Below are positions 36,108 to 46,699 of a stretch of DNA of 64,000 nucleotides, piece after piece. The translations under genes and the position numbers were made by a program. Each line of letters starts with the position of its first letter. Within the stretch, counting starts at the first letter, position 1. The DNA comes from Candidatus Acidiferrales bacterium (lineage in GTDB: Bacteria > Acidobacteriota > Terriglobia > Acidiferrales > UBA7541), in the NCBI GenBank assembly GCA_035934015.1, contig DASYYH010000016.1, positions 62,001 to 126,000 of the forward strand. Direction: 5' to 3'. The notes beneath the pieces were generated by a model, which searched no databases, had not been told where the DNA came from, and worked only from the letters and a program-made list of their open reading frames with translations.

Positions 36108-36710
36108 CTACTTTCCCTCCCCGGCTGGCTGGGTCGCCGGCCTTGCCACAAGCAATGCCAATTGTATTCGCAAGGTTTCGTAAGCCCGGAAAAGCAGCGA
36201 CTTCAAAGCGCTTTCCGAGCATCCCAAAACTTTTCCAATCTCTGCGTAATCCATATCGTGATACTTATGCAGCACAACAGCCACTCGTTGCTTTTCCGGC
36301 AGTGAAAGAATCGCGCCACGGATCATTTGGTTGCGCTCGCGCTCGATGAGCTTGTCGTCGGCGCGTATCTCCTTCGCCGCCACTTCCATCGGCGCATCAT
36401 CTTCGTCGGCCGCAGCGTCAATCGAGATCGTCATCTGCCGGTACCGCCCGTCGCGAATCGCGTTCAATGCCAGATTCGTCGCAATACGGAAAAGCCATGT
36501 GGTGAATTTCGCGCTCGGTGAATATTCCTTGCGCGCGCGATAGACGCGGAGGAAAACTTCTTGCGCAAGGTCTTCCGCCGCGGCCTGATCTTTCACCATG
36601 CGGCAGAGGAAATTGACCAGCGGCGTCCGATACTTGTGCAACAACAGCTCGAAGGACATTTCGTCCCCGGCTTTAACGTCCAGCATCAGTTGGACGTCGG
36701 ACCTGGCCAT
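36108..36710 (-). CDS. ECF-family RNA polymerase sigma factor
   Basis: 200 residues from ATG (a GTG three codons earlier, just at the GGAGG, is possible). Region 2: LVNFLCRMVKDQAAAEDLAQEVFLRVYRA, split here by convention into the core-binding helix and the -10 recognition helix KFTTWLFRIATNLALNAIRD. Region 4: LPEKQRVAVVLHKYHDMDY followed by the HTH AEIGKVLGCSESALKSLLFR. RpoE-like group. Heads a three-gene operon with its anti-sigma and a DUF3106 protein and probably controls its own transcription, though no matching promoter is evident to me. Confidence 0.92.
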   Translation of the reverse strand: MARSDVQLMLDVKAGDEMSFELLLHKYRTPLVNFLCRMVKDQAAAEDLAQEVFLRVYRARKEYSPSAKFTTWLFRIATNLALNAIRDGRYRQMTISIDAAADEDDAPMEVAAKEIRADDKLIERERNQMIRGAILSLPEKQRVAVVLHKYHDMDYAEIGKVLGCSESALKSLLFRAYETLRIQLALLVARPATQPAGEGK

Positions 36711-36839
36711 AGCCTCCACATTCTATCTAACACCAGCTATGCCATAAAGTTGCAGGACGGCGCCCGTGCTCAGAGAGGCAGCCATGCCTCGCCAAACGCA
36801 CCGTAAAAGATTTAAAACAAGCAACTTACGGCAATGGCT

Positions 36840-37769
36840 TCACGCGCGGAAGAGGAACTCAAGCCCCAGCATCACCGCCACTCCTAGGAATACCAGTAGC
36901 GCCCATCGCGGCCCCGGTTCGTGATTCACCTCCGGCATCAAATCCGACGCGGCCACATAAAGCGCCACGCCCGCGGAAAGCGGCAGCGCGATTCCCTCAT
37001 GCGACCGCCACAGCAACATCAGCCCAACTCCCACGATCGTCGCCGCGCCCAAAACCGCCGACGAAAGAAACGCCGCGCGCTTCCCTTGCCCGCTCGCCAT
37101 CATCACCGACGCGACCGTGAATCCCTCCGGCAGCTTGTGCAGAAAAATCGCGAAAAAAATCAGAATGCCCAGCGACCGCGAAACAAGCAATCCCGAAGAA
37201 ATCGCCACGCCGTCGAAAAACGTGTGAATCGCCAGCCCCAGCACGGCCGTGTACCCAACGTGTGAAGCGGCCATTTTTTCGACGTGCGTTTCTTCGCCGA
37301 AATGAAAATGCGGCGCGAGCGTGTGCTCGAAAAAATGCACGAGCAGATATCCCGCGAGAACCAGCAGCAGAACTTCGCCCCACTCCGTCGAAACGCCCAC
37401 CGCTCGCGGCGCAATCGAAAAAGGCTGCACCGACGCCAGCCGCAGCGATTCGGGAATCATATCGAGCAGCGCGACCGCCAGCATGAATCCAGCGCCGAGC
37501 GCGATGAAATATTTCAAGTACTCGCGCGACCATTCGCGGTGAATGATGAAAAATCCGCCGGCAAGGTCCGCGAGTCCGGCCAAAATTCCGAGGCCGAGCG
37601 CCAGCGCAATCCCGCCTGCCGTTGCGGCAAGCGGCGCGTCAGCCGGAATGGCGGAAAAGGATAACGTCGCCGTCCTCCACCACGTAATCTTTTCCTTCGA
37701 GCCGCACCTGCGCTTTTTCTTTCGCCGCTGCCCAGCTTCCCGCAGCGACCAAATGCTCCCAGCGCACAA
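36840..37769 (-). CDS. ZIP-family divalent metal transporter
   Basis: The frame is 309 codons; the first 43 overlap ychF-like coding sequence and look non-homologous. The only in-frame standard starts are GTG at 37769 and TTG at 37583, the latter inside the first membrane helix, so the true start is unclear and may be a rare codon near 37640. Eight helices are predicted. Helix motifs HTFFDGVAISSGLLVS and FLHKLPEGFTVASVMMASG are the metal-binding core of ZIP proteins, which import zinc, iron or manganese. The His-rich loop HTLAPHFHFGEETH lies between helices 3 and 4. Confidence 0.85.
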   Translation of the reverse strand: MCAGSIWSLREAGQRRKKKRRCGSKEKITWWRTATLSFSAIPADAPLAATAGGIALALGLGILAGLADLAGGFFIIHREWSREYLKYFIALGAGFMLAVALLDMIPESLRLASVQPFSIAPRAVGVSTEWGEVLLLVLAGYLLVHFFEHTLAPHFHFGEETHVEKMAASHVGYTAVLGLAIHTFFDGVAISSGLLVSRSLGILIFFAIFLHKLPEGFTVASVMMASGQGKRAAFLSSAVLGAATIVGVGLMLLWRSHEGIALPLSAGVALYVAASDLMPEVNHEPGPRWALLVFLGVAVMLGLEFLFRA

Positions 37770-38715
37770 CTTCCGCCTTGATAAAATGCTGTTCGATGTC
37801 GCTATGAATCGCGCCGGCGGCTTTCGCCGCGCTTGTCCCGCGCGGAATCGTCCACGCGCGGCATTCTGGCTCGCCAGCGGTGAGAAACGAAATCAAGCCC
37901 AGCAACTCATACGTCGCGCGCAAAATCCTGTCGCGCCCCGGCTCGGCCAATCCGTAGGCGCTCATCAGTTCTTTTTGTTCAGCTTCATTCAAATCCACCA
38001 GTTCAGATTCCACTTTGCCGCAGAACGGAACCACCGCCGTCCGCGCCTTCCCCGCGAGCTTCGAAAGATTATGCCGCGCGACTGCTGCCTGCATGTCGCC
38101 AGCTTCTTCGTCTCCGAGGTTCAACGCAAACAGCATCGGTTTGCGCGATACGAACATAAATCCGTTCATCAACTTCTGCTCGTCGGGCTTGAAGTCCAAT
38201 TCGCGCAGCGGCGTTTCCGCTTCGAGTGCTTTCACGCAGCGCTCCAGCACGCTTTTTTCCGCTTCCGCCTGGGGGTCGCGTTTTTTCTTCAAATCCTTTT
38301 CGACGCGCTCGAGCCGCTTGCTGGCCTGCTCGAGATCGTTCAGCATCAGCTCGATTTCGACGCTTTCGATATCGCGCACCGCGTCGAGCGAGCCCGCCGG
38401 ATGCGGCATCGAGGCATTTTCGAACAGCCGCACGACGTTCATCAGCGCATCGGCCTCGCGCAACGGCACCAGCGACGCCGAATCTTTCGCGCGATCCTTT
38501 TGCAATCCGCCGATGTCGACGTATTCCACCGTCGCATACGTGATTTTCTTCGGCTTGAAAAGCTCCGCGAGCCGAATCAGCCGCGGGTCCGGGACGCGCG
38601 CGATTCCCACGTGCGTCTGGCCCGGCTGCGCCTTCGTCTCCACGTGCGCGCCGGTCAAAATGCGGAACAAACTCGTCTTTCCCGTCTCCGGCAGCCCAAT
38701 GATCCCTGTCTGCAT
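37639..38715 (-). CDS. Divergent YchF/OLA1-type GTPase
   Basis: 358 residues. P-loop GIIGLPETGKTSLF, then HVGIARVPDPRLIRLAELF, DIGGLQKDRAKDS, a long coiled coil (about 125-175) and a C-terminal TGS-like domain (FLTAGEPECRAWTIPRGTSA through YVVEDGDVILFRHSG) as in YchF. Differences from canonical YchF: the P-loop is ETGKT instead of NVGKS, and the conserved NYPFATIEPN switch region is missing, replaced by ETKAQPGQTH. It may be a paralogue of a standard YchF encoded elsewhere. YchF proteins bind ribosomes and hydrolyse ATP. Its stop overlaps the start region of the ZIP gene. Confidence 0.85.
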   Translation of the reverse strand: MQTGIIGLPETGKTSLFRILTGAHVETKAQPGQTHVGIARVPDPRLIRLAELFKPKKITYATVEYVDIGGLQKDRAKDSASLVPLREADALMNVVRLFENASMPHPAGSLDAVRDIESVEIELMLNDLEQASKRLERVEKDLKKKRDPQAEAEKSVLERCVKALEAETPLRELDFKPDEQKLMNGFMFVSRKPMLFALNLGDEEAGDMQAAVARHNLSKLAGKARTAVVPFCGKVESELVDLNEAEQKELMSAYGLAEPGRDRILRATYELLGLISFLTAGEPECRAWTIPRGTSAAKAAGAIHSDIEQHFIKAEVVRWEHLVAAGSWAAAKEKAQVRLEGKDYVVEDGDVILFRHSG

Positions 38716-39104
38716 AGGCGAACGAGAATAGCATAGTCGCCGCCGTTGCCTGGCGCTTCGAAGCGAGCGTCTGAAAACGGACAGAAGTCGAAAAATAATG
38801 GCGAAAAAACTCGATTAGAAATGCCTCCGATGCTTTGTTTTGTTTGAGTTGCATCGTGTTCTAATTTCCCATAGAAACTCGATTAGATTTCTGAAAGCGC
38901 ATAAAAAGCGAAAAGGCCACGTCGCCGTGGCCTTGCACCCTTTCTAACAAATTTCTCGCAGCCTAGACCATCCAGACTGCTATACGCTGTGTACCATAGA
39001 GTTAACCGATTGTCAAGCGGAAAACCTCGCGCGGGTGGTCCATCCTTCGCCGTCTTCGCAAAAGGCGCGCGAAAAATTCTCGACCGTTGCGCGATCGTTC
39101 GCGT
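38716..39104. other. Intergenic stretch with direct repeat and terminator hairpin
   Basis: About 390 bases, A/T-richer than the surroundings, no gene. A 12-13 base direct repeat AAACTCGATTAGA occurs at 38808 and 38875. A strong hairpin lies at 38913-38934. The rest shows nothing I can name; it is the upstream region of the ychF-like gene. Confidence 0.6.
38903..38934 (-). terminator. Intrinsic terminator after the zinc-ribbon membrane protein gene
   Basis: Nine-base perfect arms AAGGCCACG / CGTGGCCTT around TCGC. On the minus strand the stem is followed by TTCGCTTTTT. It lies 170 bases after the nearest minus-strand stop (39105). Confidence 0.6.
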
Positions 39105-39761
39105 TCAGTAGGTCAGCGACCAGCCCACCACCGTGACCGACAGCACGGCCACGAGCGCGCCCAGGCTGACGAGGCTCAGTACTTTCCCATTCCCCAGCAG
39201 TGAATCGCGCGTGTGACGGTTTCCGCAGAGCGATATCAGAACGACCACGGCAGCCGCCCACGCCAGCGTTGGTGGCAGGCCCGGGTATCTGCCGATCAGC
39301 GACAGCAACTGGTCCGGCGCCTGCCCTGCGGGCACCCACCACGGAATGAGCGGAGTCGCCGCCGCCGCGAACACAAACATCAGCAGCTTTCGTGTCATCC
39401 AGCGCTTGATTTTCGGGCGAGTCCCTCTGAGCTTGGCGCGCCGCCAAATGAAGTAATCCCACGCGAGCAACCCGCCGATGATCGGAATCCATCCGTAGAT
39501 GGCCGCTTTGTGGTCCACCCACAGCCACGCGTGGAAGATCCTCCGGGCATGGCGCGCGGACTCGAGCTTCGGCAGCACGAACCACCCCACCGCGGAATTG
39601 CACGCCACTGCGGCGAAGAGCGTCACCAAGCTCATCAGCTGGAACCACTGGCGCGTGGGCGCCTTCCCGCAGCTTGCGCACACCCGGTGCTTAGGCTCGA
39701 ATTCCTGCCCGCAGTGGTCGCAGAACAGGTCTCTTACCAGCGCCGGTGCGATGGAAGCCAT
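39105..39761 (-). CDS. Zinc-ribbon membrane protein, function unknown
   Basis: 218 residues. The N-terminus holds a rubredoxin-like zinc ribbon, C14-x2-C17 and C28-x2-C31 (LFCDHCGQEF and VCASCGK), followed by about five membrane helices. Loops are basic (RRAKLRGTRPKIKRWMTRK). No enzyme or transporter motif is visible. Such zinc-ribbon membrane proteins are common and mostly uncharacterised. Stands alone, with its own terminator downstream. Confidence 0.6.
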   Translation of the reverse strand: MASIAPALVRDLFCDHCGQEFEPKHRVCASCGKAPTRQWFQLMSLVTLFAAVACNSAVGWFVLPKLESARHARRIFHAWLWVDHKAAIYGWIPIIGGLLAWDYFIWRRAKLRGTRPKIKRWMTRKLLMFVFAAAATPLIPWWVPAGQAPDQLLSLIGRYPGLPPTLAWAAAVVVLISLCGNRHTRDSLLGNGKVLSLVSLGALVAVLSVTVVGWSLTY

Positions 39762-40215
39762 TGCCGCAAGGGTAGTTCACGGGGTGCTTGAAAACTACTG
39801 TACAGGCGAGCAGATTTAGCACAGGTGGAGGCAAGTCGTGCAGCGACGAGCGGATACGGCAACTCAAACAAAATGCAATACCTTAGTGGCGACTTTCAGC
39901 CCATAATTCTACGCCACAGCGGGAAGGCCTCACCGGCATCCCACAACAGCGGCGAAGGATGGGCCACCCGCAGCGTCGAACTACAAAGAGGCAACAGCGG
40001 GTCCCTCACCGCCGTTCGTGAAGAGCGCGACCGAGTTCCCTTCGTTCCTGAGGACACGCGGGATGACAAGGTTAGGCGCTGCGTTGCGGCGCTGGTCGGA
40101 ACTGATCACTCGCCGCTGGCCACTCGCCAATCGTCGCTGCCGCGGCGAGCGCAAATTTGCGCTATGATTCCAAGCCTCCAACCAAGACGATGGCAATGAC
40201 GACCAGGAAAATGGC
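39762..40215. other. Non-coding stretch with features of a dispersed repeat
   Basis: About 450 bases. Frames open in it (39825-40199 plus, 39981-40262 minus) have no family signal. The segment about 40020-40075, with TTCCCTTCGTTCCTGAGGA followed by GGGATGACAAGG, resembles a class of short repeats scattered in many bacterial genomes ('...tcgttcctcaggatgaca...'). Tandem-like CACTCGCC words follow at 40106-40135. Not part of any gene I can recognise. Confidence 0.4.
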
Positions 40216-40993
40216 ATGACGACGACACTACCGATACCTGCAACGACGCCAGAGACGGCCACGCCGGCGGCCGCGCGGCCGACAGCATACCCGTGGCCAT
40301 TCGATCACCGACAAGCCATCGCGCATCTTTCGAAAGCTGACCGGCGGCTGGCGCGCGTCATCGAGAAGAGCGTCGAATTCGAGCTGCGTATCGAAGAGGC
40401 GCAGAGCCCTTACGAAGCGCTACTCCGCGCCATCACGTATCAGAGCATCTCCGGCAAAGCCGCCGCGACGATTTTCGCGCGCGTCAAATCTCTAGGCTCA
40501 GGAGCGCCCGGCGCGAATGGCCGCTGCCCCACGCCGGAGGAAATCCTGCGCGTGCGCAAGCTGGCGCTGCGCAAGGCGGGACTTTCCGGCGCGAAGATCG
40601 CCGCGGTGAAAGATCTGGCGCAGAAAACCATCGAAGGCGTGGTGCCCACGCTCGAAGACGCGAAAAAATTGTCCGATCAGGAACTCGTCGAGCGACTGGT
40701 TTCCGTGCGCGGCATCGGCGCGTGGACCGTGGAAATGTTTTTGATTTTTCGCCTCGGCCGGCCCGACGTGCTGCCCATTCACGATTACGGCGTGCAAAAA
40801 GGATTTGCGCTCACCTACGGGAAAAAAGAAATTCCCAAACCGCGCGAACTCGCTGAATTCGGCGAACGCTGGCGTCCCTTTCGCACCGTGGCTTCGTGGT
40901 ACATGTGGCGAGCGGTCGACCTGGCGGGAAAAAAAGCGCGAGAGATCAAGAAAGCGCCGGCGAAAACTCCGCGCAAGCCCGGCAAGCGCGCGT

Positions 40994-42634
<1,641 letters not shown>

Positions 42635-42723
42635 CGCAATTCAATTCTACCGTGTTCTTGCGAAGCGCGCATATCCGGCAGCGAAACCGGAAATGGCAGG
42701 ATTTCGCAGATCTCCCTGAGGAT

Positions 42724-43251
42724 TTATTTGATGATTGGAGACTCCATCGACATCGCGCCGCTGGCGCCTGCGGACGGCAGACGAGGAGCCTTCTGAGCGA
42801 CGGCGAAAATCAGCGCGATGATTCCCAATATCAGCACGCCGGTTTCGAGACGCACCGAAAGTACATGCAAATGATCGAACTGCTGACGCAAAGGATTTGT
42901 CGCGGGCGTGTTCATGTACGAGCCCATCTGCGTGCGGAGATGATCCATCGTGGGCATGATCCACACTTGCGAAACGAGCGTTACAAGCAGCATCAACTCG
43001 ACGAGTATCGAAGCGGGTTGCACGAGGCCGCGCCAGGAGCGCGCCGCGACCAGCGACACGATCAGGAAGACGATCGCTGCAACAATCCCGAAAATGTGCA
43101 GGCCCCACAAAAGGATCCCAACGATGTTTCCGGCTTCATCCGGGCTTTTCAGCTGCGAAAACAGCACGCCGGCGACGAATCCGAAGAAGATCATGCCGCC
43201 GAGCCAGGTGCCTAGTGTGAAAACCTTAAGGAAACGCCAGATCGTGGTCAT
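42724..43251 (-). CDS. DUF4149-type membrane protein
   Basis: 175 residues from ATG (TTG two codons earlier possible). Four predicted membrane helices. The N-terminal segment LKVFTLGTWLGGMIFFGFVAG matches the TMEM205-like DUF4149 family, whose members keep a G-x-W-x-G-G motif in helix 1. The function of the bacterial family is not known. It stands between the ABC-F gene and tRNA-Val on the same strand. Confidence 0.7.
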   Translation of the reverse strand: MTTIWRFLKVFTLGTWLGGMIFFGFVAGVLFSQLKSPDEAGNIVGILLWGLHIFGIVAAIVFLIVSLVAARSWRGLVQPASILVELMLLVTLVSQVWIMPTMDHLRTQMGSYMNTPATNPLRQQFDHLHVLSVRLETGVLILGIIALIFAVAQKAPRLPSAGASGAMSMESPIIK

Positions 43252-43334
43252 CGTCAATTTTCGATAAAATGGCAGTTCGGCTCGTCATCATACGCCCAAG
43301 GCGACGCGAGCCGCGAAGAATCTTGGGATCGAAA

Positions 43335-43411
43335 TGGTGGGCGATCAAGGACTTGAACCTTGGACCTCTCCCGTGTGAGGGGAACGCTCTAACCAACTGA
43401 GCTAATCGCCC
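43335..43411 (-). tRNA. tRNA-Val (anticodon CAC)
   Basis: Complete cloverleaf: acceptor GGGCGAT pairs with ATCGCCC, discriminator A, encoded CCA; T-arm CAAGGTTCAAGTCCTTG. The anticodon arm TTCCC-CTCACAC-GGGAG gives CAC at 34-36, reading GUG. Confidence 0.97.
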
Positions 43412-43445
43412 GGCGGGATAATTATCGCACAGAAGCGCGGGAAAA

Positions 43446-44402
43446 ATGCAATCCATGGTCACGACCACAAACTCACAAATCAGCCAGCTCCGGCAGACGA
43501 TCGCGCGGGTCATCAAAGGCAAAGAGGAAGTCATCCAACTGGCGCTCATTGCGCTCCTCGCGCGCGGACATCTGCTCATCGAAGATGTTCCTGGCACGGG
43601 CAAGACCACGCTGGCGCACACACTGGCGCGCGCGTTTCACTGCTCTTTCCAACGCGTCCAGTTCACTTCGGATATGCTGCCGAGCGACGTCATCGGGATC
43701 AGCGTTTTCAATCCGGCGCGCGAAGAATTCGAATTCAAGCCGGGACCGCTCTTCGCGAATTTCGTTTTGGCCGACGAAATCAACCGCACGACGCCGAAAA
43801 CGCAATCGGCGCTGCTGGAAGCGATGAACGAAGCGCAAGTGACCGTGGACAATCACACGCATCCTCTGCCGCAGCCGTTTCTCGTCATCGCGACGCAGAA
43901 TCCGATCGAGCATCATGGCACATATCCGCTGCCGGAATCGCAGCTCGATCGCTTCCTGATGCGCATTCGGATGGGCTATCCTGATCGCGAGAGCGAAAAG
44001 GAGATTTTGCGCAACGGAGGCGGCGCGGCTTCCCTGGAGGATATACATGCGGTCATGGATGCCGCGGAAGTCTGCGCCATGCAGGAAGCTGTCAACCGCG
44101 TTCGCGTGGACGACAGCTTGCTGGACTACGCTCTGGAAATTGTCGAGCGCACGCGGCGCTCTGAACAGCTGAGCCTGGGCGTCAGCCCGCGCGGCGCCAT
44201 CCTGCTGCATCGCGCGGCGCAGGCGCGCGCATTTCTGGAAGGCCGCGATTATTGCCTCCCAGATGACTTCAAGAAGCTTATCCTGCCTGTTTTCGCGCAT
44301 CGCGTTGTGGTCAGCTCGCGCTATACATCGACACGCAAAAAATCCGAACAGACGGAAGCGATTCTCTCCGAGATTCTCGAAACCACACGCGTTCCACTCT
44401 GA
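43446..44402 (+). CDS. MoxR-family AAA+ ATPase
   Basis: 318 residues. Walker A DVPGTGKTTLAHTLA, Walker B LADEINRTTPKTQSALLEAM, sensor 1 VIATQNPIEHHGTYPLPESQ and the C-terminal lid SPRGAILLHRAAQA are typical of MoxR ATPases, which act as chaperones that activate partner proteins, often with von Willebrand A domains. The stop overlaps the start of the DUF58 gene (TGATG), the usual pairing. ATG start; a second Met at codon 4 is possible. Confidence 0.93.
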   Translation: MQSMVTTTNSQISQLRQTIARVIKGKEEVIQLALIALLARGHLLIEDVPGTGKTTLAHTLARAFHCSFQRVQFTSDMLPSDVIGISVFNPAREEFEFKPGPLFANFVLADEINRTTPKTQSALLEAMNEAQVTVDNHTHPLPQPFLVIATQNPIEHHGTYPLPESQLDRFLMRIRMGYPDRESEKEILRNGGGAASLEDIHAVMDAAEVCAMQEAVNRVRVDDSLLDYALEIVERTRRSEQLSLGVSPRGAILLHRAAQARAFLEGRDYCLPDDFKKLILPVFAHRVVVSSRYTSTRKKSEQTEAILSEILETTRVPL

Positions 44403-45754
44403 TGGCTGCTTCACGAATCCTGACCTGGTGGCGCGAGCGCGATAAGCCCGGCTGGCGCAACTTCGGCATCGCGATCAGCACGCTGACGCTGGCGCTTTTT
44501 CTTGCGCTTTATTCCGCGGCGATGGCCGAAAGCGGGCATAGCGTTTTCGCGGGACTGTCGGCTGTGCTGGCGCTGGCGCTGGCGGCGTGGGTGGGCATCG
44601 CGATCGTGCCAAAGATGGCGCGGCGCACGGGGCTGCGCTGGCTTCTCTATCAAGTCGATTATCGGCTGACGCGCGAGGGGATCATTTATCTGGCTGCGGT
44701 GTTTGTCATTGCCCTTGCTGCTGTGAACACCGGCAATAATCTGCTTTTCATGATTCTTTCGTGTCTGCTTGCCGGGATTTTGATTTCGGGAATTCTTTCG
44801 CGCATTGTGCTGACCGGCCTGGAACTGGATATCGATTTGCCAGAGCACGTTTTCGCCGAGCAGCCGATCCTTGCCACGGTGAGCGTGGCGAACGAAAAGG
44901 CCATGATGCCTTCGCTTTCGCTGCGCGTCGTTGGCACGGGCAATGACGCACAGGCCGGCATCTTGAAGCGCCCGGTTTATTTTCCCTATATTCCTCACGA
45001 AAAATTTGCATCGCAAAAAGTAGAACTGCTTTTTCCACAGCGCGGCATCTACCGGCAAAGCTCTTTCGGCATTCGCACGAAATTTCCTTTCGGTTTTCTG
45101 GAGAAGACGCGGCGCGTGGACTCGCCGATGGAGCTGGTGGTTTACCCGCGCGTCGAGCCAACCGACGAGTTTTACGAAATTCTTCCGCTGCTGAGCGGTG
45201 AAATCGAGAGCCTGCACCGCGGGCGTGGCAACGATCTTTATTCGATTCGCGATTACACGACGACGGACAGTGTGCGCTTCGTGGATTGGAAAGCATCGGC
45301 GAAATCCGGCGCGCTGAAAGTGCGTGAATTCGCGCGTGAAGATGAGCGCCGGCTGGTGCTTGCGCTGGATAATTGCGTCAGCGCTGCGGCGGCTACGCCA
45401 CCGAAAAACAGCGAACAGCGGGGAGAATTATCGCCAGTGGAAAATTCACACTTCGAGCGCGCCGTCTCGCTCGCCGCATGCATCGCGTGGCATTTCCACG
45501 AAGCGCGCGCGGTCATGCAGTTCCGCACGCCGGAGATGGCCACGTCCATGACGTCGGCGGGCGAGATCATCTATCAAGTGCTGCGCACACTCGCGTACGT
45601 CAAGCCGAATACGAGCGGCTCCGGCGCAGCCTTTCTCGAATCGCTCGCGGCGGAAACAGACAGATTCAAGATCGTCATCACCAGCCAGCCGCAAGGGTCG
45701 ATACCGACGGCACTGTGGTCGTCGTCGTATTTTATTTTTGTGGATTCGTTGTGA
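44402..45754 (+). CDS. DUF58 membrane protein, MoxR partner
   Basis: 450 residues. Two pairs of membrane helices near the N-terminus (about 17-60 and 92-136), then a beta domain and the DUF58 core: RGRGNDLYSIRDYTTTDSVR and VDWKASAKSGALKVREFARE, followed by VLALDN, the start of the vWA-like fold (with the metal site largely degenerate). Translationally coupled to moxR. In other bacteria this pair and a TgpA-type transglutaminase form one operon; here that gene lies 3.3 kb downstream. Confidence 0.88.
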   Translation: MAASRILTWWRERDKPGWRNFGIAISTLTLALFLALYSAAMAESGHSVFAGLSAVLALALAAWVGIAIVPKMARRTGLRWLLYQVDYRLTREGIIYLAAVFVIALAAVNTGNNLLFMILSCLLAGILISGILSRIVLTGLELDIDLPEHVFAEQPILATVSVANEKAMMPSLSLRVVGTGNDAQAGILKRPVYFPYIPHEKFASQKVELLFPQRGIYRQSSFGIRTKFPFGFLEKTRRVDSPMELVVYPRVEPTDEFYEILPLLSGEIESLHRGRGNDLYSIRDYTTTDSVRFVDWKASAKSGALKVREFAREDERRLVLALDNCVSAAAATPPKNSEQRGELSPVENSHFERAVSLAACIAWHFHEARAVMQFRTPEMATSMTSAGEIIYQVLRTLAYVKPNTSGSGAAFLESLAAETDRFKIVITSQPQGSIPTALWSSSYFIFVDSL

Positions 45755-45782
45755 CTGACACCAAACGCGACTTCAATTAATT

Positions 45783-45816
45783 TTCTTCTTTTGCTGTGGG
45801 ACTGAGAAAAGAAGAA
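45783..45816. terminator. A/T-rich inverted repeat between converging genes
   Basis: Arms TTCTTCTTTT and AAAAGAAGAA, ten bases each, with a 14-base loop. It sits between the DUF58 stop and the converging hydrolase stop. The stem is A/T-only plus a few G-C pairs and the loop is long, so termination in either direction is possible but weak. Confidence 0.35.
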
Positions 45817-45882
45817 CCCTCCTCGTCGCGATTCAATGCCTGACGACTCTTCAAAATCACACCGATTGCATTTTGCCGAGAT

Positions 45883-46677
45883 TTAGTGCTCGGCAAGGAG
45901 TTTTTTCCAGCGCGTCCAGGCGTCGTCGCGGGCTTTCGCGTTCGCGGGTGTTGCGTCGGGCGCTTCGCCGGCGCGCATGAAGCCGTGGCCTGCGCCATCG
46001 TAGGTGACAGGCTCGTACGTTTTTCCGGCTGCCTTCATATCGGAGGTCGCACCAGGAATCGTCGCGCCGATGCGCGCATCGTTGCCAGCATAAAAGCCGT
46101 AAACGGGCGAGGTAATGCGAGCCATGGCGTCCGGCGCGGGCGGAGGACCATAAAAAACGAACGCCGCGGCGAGGTCGGAGCGATTCGTCGCGAAACGAAA
46201 ACTTTGGCCGCCGCCCCAGCAAAATCCGGCGACGAAAAGCTTGCCGTTCGACGAAGGAATCTTCAGCGCGTAGTCGGCGGCAGCGTTGAGGTCAGCGGTG
46301 ATTTGATCCGGATTCAGATGGCTGACCGCTTCAATCGCCTGGCTCTGCGTGAAAGATGTGCTGCGGCCGCCATTTGGGCCCATGCCAGAAAGCAAATCGG
46401 GCGCGACAGCGATGTAGCCTGCGGCGGCGACTTGATCGGCGAGATCCTGCACCCAGTCGGTCATGCCAAAAATTTCGTGGATAATGAGCACGACGGGAGC
46501 TTTTGCGGCGGATTGCGGATAAGCGACGAACGTCTCGACGGCGCGGTCGCCATGCTTGACCGTGACCCATTCACGATGGCGCGGCGATTTTTCGAGCTTG
46601 GCTTGCGCCCAGTCCTGCGCGACGGCGAGCGGAGCGAATAAGAAAACTACGGCAAGAATCATGGACAGGCGTTTCAT
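45883..46677 (-). CDS. Dienelactone hydrolase family protein, exported
   Basis: 264 residues from the ATG at KRLSMILAVVFLFAPLA, a signal peptide of about 20 residues; an earlier start would bury the signal. Alpha/beta hydrolase with a Cys nucleophile in GFCWGGG, Asp in FYAGNDARI and His in GAGHGFMRAGE, the dienelactone-hydrolase triad. Export is unusual for enzymes of chloroaromatic degradation, so another ester is the likely substrate; many acidobacterial members are uncharacterised. Precedes nothing else on its strand for 200 bases. Confidence 0.88.
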   Translation of the reverse strand: MKRLSMILAVVFLFAPLAVAQDWAQAKLEKSPRHREWVTVKHGDRAVETFVAYPQSAAKAPVVLIIHEIFGMTDWVQDLADQVAAAGYIAVAPDLLSGMGPNGGRSTSFTQSQAIEAVSHLNPDQITADLNAAADYALKIPSSNGKLFVAGFCWGGGQSFRFATNRSDLAAAFVFYGPPPAPDAMARITSPVYGFYAGNDARIGATIPGATSDMKAAGKTYEPVTYDGAGHGFMRAGEAPDATPANAKARDDAWTRWKKLLAEH

Positions 46678-46699
46678 TGGCGTCCCCCGAATGGTTTCG

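Noticed and set aside
39825-40199. A 124-codon frame before the alkylation glycosylase
   Set aside because: Composition is that of translated non-coding repeat sequence; no fold or family signal.
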